A DNA stretch of 7,488 nt. Source: Alphaproteobacteria bacterium (lineage in GTDB: Bacteria; Pseudomonadota; Alphaproteobacteria; Micavibrionales; UBA2020). The notes under the pieces were generated by a model, which saw only the letters and a program-made list of their open reading frames with translations, was not told where the DNA came from and did no database searches. Numbering within the stretch: the first letter of the stretch is position 1; every line of letters begins with the position of its first letter. Where the stretch lies: positions 1 to 7,488 of the forward strand of contig JAGXAX010000069.1 in assembly GCA_018971405.1 (NCBI GenBank). Direction: 5' to 3'. A program made the translations under genes and the position numbers. Shown in pieces: positions 5,687 through 7,488 of this stretch.

Positions 5687-6160
5687 ATGAGCCGTTCCCT
5701 TTCGAGCCTGGCGCAGCAGTCGCTGTTCGCGTCCGAAACGTCCGACGCGTTTCTCGTGCTGCTGACGCTGAGCCATCCGGATCTGCCCCAGCCGATCACG
5801 GTCACGTCCGACGCCGTGCCGACGGTGAGCAACGGCACGACCTTCGTGCCGTTCCCGTTCGACCTCGCGCTGCCGAACGATCTCGACGCGAAGTCGTACC
5901 GCGCGCGGCTGGTCATCGACAACATCGACCGGCAGATCGTGCAGGCGGTCAGGAGCGTTTCGACCGCGCCCGATATGCTGATCCAGATCGTCCGCGCCGC
6001 CGCGCCGGACACGGTCGAGGCGCAGTTCATTGACTTTAAATTAACCAACGTCGTGTATGACGCCTACCGAATCGAGGGCGACCTGACAGTCGAGGATTTC
6101 ACCGCCGAACCCTATCCGGCGGCGACTTTTTCGCCCGGATTGTTCCCCGGTTTATTCTAG
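5687..6160 (+). CDS. DUF1833 family minor tail protein (lambda gpL-like)
   Basis: This 157-residue protein matches the DUF1833 family (PF08875), phage tail tip components comparable to the N-terminal part of lambda gpL and to the RcGTA gp13 region. Visible family elements are LFASETSDAFLVLLTLSHPD (13-32), NGTTFVPFPFDLALPND (49-65), ARLVIDNIDRQIVQAVRS (73-90) and a final TVEDFTAEPYPAATFSPG..FPGLF. The length is typical. No cysteine is present, so the iron-sulfur-type cysteine cluster of full-length lambda gpL is absent, as expected for DUF1833-only proteins. A ribosome binding site (CGGAGGA at 5674-5680) directly follows the previous stop. It is the last gene before the AT-rich island that interrupts the operon. 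Confidence 0.88.
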   Translation: MSRSLSSLAQQSLFASETSDAFLVLLTLSHPDLPQPITVTSDAVPTVSNGTTFVPFPFDLALPNDLDAKSYRARLVIDNIDRQIVQAVRSVSTAPDMLIQIVRAAAPDTVEAQFIDFKLTNVVYDAYRIEGDLTVEDFTAEPYPAATFSPGLFPGLF

Positions 6161-6289
6161 GAATATGGAATTTTAATATAAAATATCAAAAAACTAATTT
6201 ATTTTGATATTTTGATACAAAATTACTTGATATTAAGAAGAATCATGCTAAGGTTAGGGTAATGCAGCTCAAGAAGAAGGGAATAGACC
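6161..6289 (+). promoter_or_regulatory. AT-rich promoter/operator island upstream of the 89-residue gene
   Basis: The first 75-80 bases are strikingly AT-rich compared with the flanking genes. A perfect 12-bp inverted repeat (AAAATATCAAAA at 6180-6191, TTTTGATATTTT at 6202-6213) is followed by further TTGATA copies, giving TTGATA at 6204, 6212 and 6227. The last (6227-6232) is a five-of-six match to a -35 box. It lies 16 bases before TGCTAAGGT (6246-6254), which could serve as an extended -10. A purine-rich ribosome binding site (about 6274-6282) precedes the ATG at 6290. The repeated motif could be bound by a repressor; this is inference. Confidence 0.55.
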
Positions 6290-6559
6290 ATGAGCAACCT
6301 GACCTCTACGTTCTCTGCCGAAGCATCGACAGCCACAACGGAAGCGCTTCTGGGCGCCTCGCTGTTTCTGATGGGCGCCGATACGCGCCGCGGCATGGAT
6401 GTAAAGACGCAGCAGGCTCTGGCGACAGTTGTGGCTCATGCGCCCAGCCATCCGCAGCGTGAAGATTATGTCAAGCGCTACAGGAAAGCCGCAGGCGAAG
6501 GCGCGCACGGCGGCGGGCAGCATGCCCCGTCCTCGTCGTGTTACAGCGGCAACAAATAG
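6290..6559 (+). CDS. Unrecognised 89-residue accessory (moron-like) protein
   Basis: I do not recognise this protein. The product has a Ser/Thr/Ala-rich N-terminus (1-18), a short hydrophobic stretch LLGASLFLMGA (20-30) too short and too weak for a sure membrane helix, a helical basic middle (VKTQQALATVVAH, then REDYVKRYRKAAGE), and a Gly/His/Ser-rich tail with one cysteine (C84). The ATG at 6290 is chosen over an overlapping frame starting at 6262 because the purine-rich ribosome binding site is correctly spaced for 6290. The gene has its own AT-rich upstream region and a strong terminator 23 bases after its stop. It separates the gpL-like and gpK-like tail genes, which are normally adjacent. 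It is likely expressed independently, perhaps from the prophage. Confidence 0.65.
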   Translation: MSNLTSTFSAEASTATTEALLGASLFLMGADTRRGMDVKTQQALATVVAHAPSHPQREDYVKRYRKAAGEGAHGGGQHAPSSSCYSGNK

Positions 6560-6582
6560 TTCTTAAAGGTTTTCTCCAGAGG

Positions 6583-6616
6583 AAAAAACCCGCTCCGGCA
6601 ACGGCGCGGGTTTTTT
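6583..6616 (+). terminator. Strong intrinsic terminator
   Basis: An A6-CCCGC arm (6583-6593) pairs with GCGGG-T6 (6606-6616). The loop can fold further as CCG/CGG around a GCAA tetraloop (6595-6604). The six T bases after the GC stem make it a standard rho-independent terminator on the plus strand. The matching six A bases on the other side could make it work in reverse as well. It ends the 89-residue gene and lies upstream of the tail tip genes. Confidence 0.92.
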
Positions 6617-6650
6617 CATGGCTGAAAAATAACATCAGGAAGAAAGCACC

Positions 6651-7079
6651 ATGCCCGTCCCCATCTGGGCGGGGCGATACATCGGGCTGCCGTTCAAAGG
6701 ACACGGCCGCGACCGCTCCGGCCTCGACTGCTGGGGGCTGGCGCGGCTCGTCATGGCGGAGCAGTTCGGCCTCGCCCTGCCGTCGCACGCCGAGGCCTAC
6801 CAGCGCACCACGCAGACGGAGCTGATCGCGGAGCTGATCGCGCGCGAGGCGCAGAAGTGGAAGATCGTGCCTTCCGGACAAGAGCAATGCGGCGATGTGA
6901 TCGTGCTGCGCGTGCGCGGGCGGCCGATGCACGTCGGGCTGGTGCTGGGCGACCGCCAGATGCTGCATATCGAGCGCGGCATCGACAGCGTGATCGAGCG
7001 CTACAACGGCCCGCACTGGGCGGAGCGGATCGCGGGTTTCTACAGATATAAGAGTGTTTATGATGATAGCGAACAATAA
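6651..7079 (+). CDS. NlpC/P60 family tail tip peptidase (lambda gpK / RcGTA gp14-like)
   Basis: The 142-residue product carries the NlpC/P60 cysteine peptidase signature: GLDCWGLA with catalytic Cys27, then GDVIVLRVRGRPMHVGLVL with catalytic His94, then MLHIERG with His106 as the likely third catalytic residue. Phage members of this family sit in the tail tip and cleave peptidoglycan peptide crosslinks or stems during genome entry; RcGTA gp14 is a close functional parallel. The length is typical and there is no signal peptide, as expected for a virion component. An AGGAAG site (about 6637-6642) precedes the ATG. The gene's 3' end overlaps the start of the tail tip gene by 20 bases. A terminator lies 34 bases upstream, so its expression needs read-through, antitermination or a local promoter I cannot see. 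Confidence 0.93.
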   Translation: MPVPIWAGRYIGLPFKGHGRDRSGLDCWGLARLVMAEQFGLALPSHAEAYQRTTQTELIAELIAREAQKWKIVPSGQEQCGDVIVLRVRGRPMHVGLVLGDRQMLHIERGIDSVIERYNGPHWAERIAGFYRYKSVYDDSEQ

Positions 7080-7488
7080 CAAAGTGGATGTTTTCACCGC
7101 GCCGCATCCGTTTATGGCCTCGCGCGAGCATCGCGCCGTGGCGGCTGGCAAAAGCATCGCCGCCATCATCGCGGAAGTGCAGCCGGACAAAGACCTCGCC
7201 GGACACGCGCATGTCTATATCAACGGTTCTTACGTGCCGCGCGACAACTGGGCGCGGGTGAAGCCGAAGGCGGGCGCGCAGCTTGTCATCCGCATGGTGC
7301 CGATGGGCGGCGGGGGCGGCGGCAAGAATCCCTTGCGCACCGTCATGTCGCTGGCCATCATGGCGGGCACGGCAGAGCTCGGCGGCCTGTTCGCGGGCTC
7401 GGGCTTTTGGGGGGCAGGTCTTGGCGGCATCGTCAGGGCAGGGCTGGGCATGGCGGGCAGGTTGCTGCTCAATGCGCTGGCGCCGCCG
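7060..7488 (+). CDS. Tail tip / host-specificity protein, N-terminal part (gpI/gpJ-like; runs off the right edge)
   Basis: This frame is open to the last base, giving 143 residues of a longer protein. It starts with ATGATG at 7060/7063, overlapping the end of the peptidase gene; AAGAG at 7050-7054 is a weak ribosome binding site better spaced for 7063. Residues about 30-82 (GKSIAAIIAEVQ, then AHVYINGSYVPRDNWARVKPKAGAQLVIRMVP) match the small ubiquitin-like N-terminal domain seen in tail tip proteins related to lambda gpI and gpJ. A Gly-rich linker GGGGGGKNPLR (83-93) follows, then a hydrophobic Gly/Ala-rich segment (about 94-140) typical of these proteins. Its place after the NlpC/P60 gene is the standard one. 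The protein would form the central tail hub and hold the receptor-binding part beyond this window. Confidence 0.88.
   Translation, partial: MMIANNNKVDVFTAPHPFMASREHRAVAAGKSIAAIIAEVQPDKDLAGHAHVYINGSYVPRDNWARVKPKAGAQLVIRMVPMGGGGGGKNPLRTVMSLAIMAGTAELGGLFAGSGFWGAGLGGIVRAGLGMAGRLLLNALAPP

Noticed and set aside
4687..6048. Long minus-strand open frame of 453 codons
   Set aside because: It runs opposite six tightly packed tail genes with good ribosome binding sites and recognisable families; Arg/Ala-rich low-information translation, no start signal.
6262..6462. Plus-strand 66-codon frame overlapping the 89-residue gene
   Set aside because: Its ATG lacks a well-placed ribosome binding site, while the purine-rich site at about 6274-6282 is spaced for the ATG at 6290; the two cannot both be the main product.

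Overview
The window is a GC-rich, tightly packed late structural module (head completion, then tail) of a siphophage-like element. It is most likely a prophage, or possibly a gene-transfer-agent-like element, in an alphaproteobacterium. The host inference rests on gene order and protein signatures that resemble the Rhodobacter gene transfer agent (RcGTA) and related lambda/HK97-type prophages: HK97-fold capsid, phiE125 gp8/gp6-like connector, head closure protein, DUF3168, TP901-1-type tail tube, GTA gp10-type protein, M-like and L-like (DUF1833) minor tail proteins, NlpC/P60 and tail tip protein. A C-C-G-G-A palindrome of a style common in alphaproteobacterial genomes points the same way. Species cannot be determined from the sequence.

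Layout: bases 1-250 are the 3' end of an Ala-rich gene, by position probably the prohead protease or a scaffold-like extension of it. The head genes follow: major capsid protein (284-1531), a small beta-rich capsid-associated protein (1556-2005), head-tail connector (2080-2742) and head closure protein (2739-3071). A large imperfect palindrome (2010-2066) fills the gap before the connector. A minus-strand gene for a secreted Sel1-repeat protein (2998-3789) sits between the head and tail genes; its 3' end overlaps the head closure gene. The tail genes then resume: DUF3168 tail completion protein (3831-4271), tail tube (4287-4703), gp10-type tail assembly protein (4705-4998), an unrecognised 105-residue protein (5002-5319), an M-like minor tail protein (5323-5673) and an L-like DUF1833 protein (5687-6160).

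An AT-rich island (6161-6289) with repeated TTGATA motifs precedes an unrecognised 89-residue gene (6290-6559) that ends in a strong intrinsic terminator (6583-6616). This looks like a self-contained moron cassette. The tail tip genes follow: NlpC/P60 peptidase (6651-7079) and the start of the gpI/gpJ-like tail tip/host-specificity protein (7060 to the right edge).

The head genes build and close the capsid, DUF3168, tube and gp10-type proteins build the tail shaft, and the M/L/K/J-like proteins build the tail tip that contacts and penetrates the host. Three things stand out. No normal-length tape measure gene lies where one is expected. Two accessory genes (Sel1 and the 89-residue protein) interrupt the structural operon. 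A genomic-type palindrome sits inside the head gene cluster.
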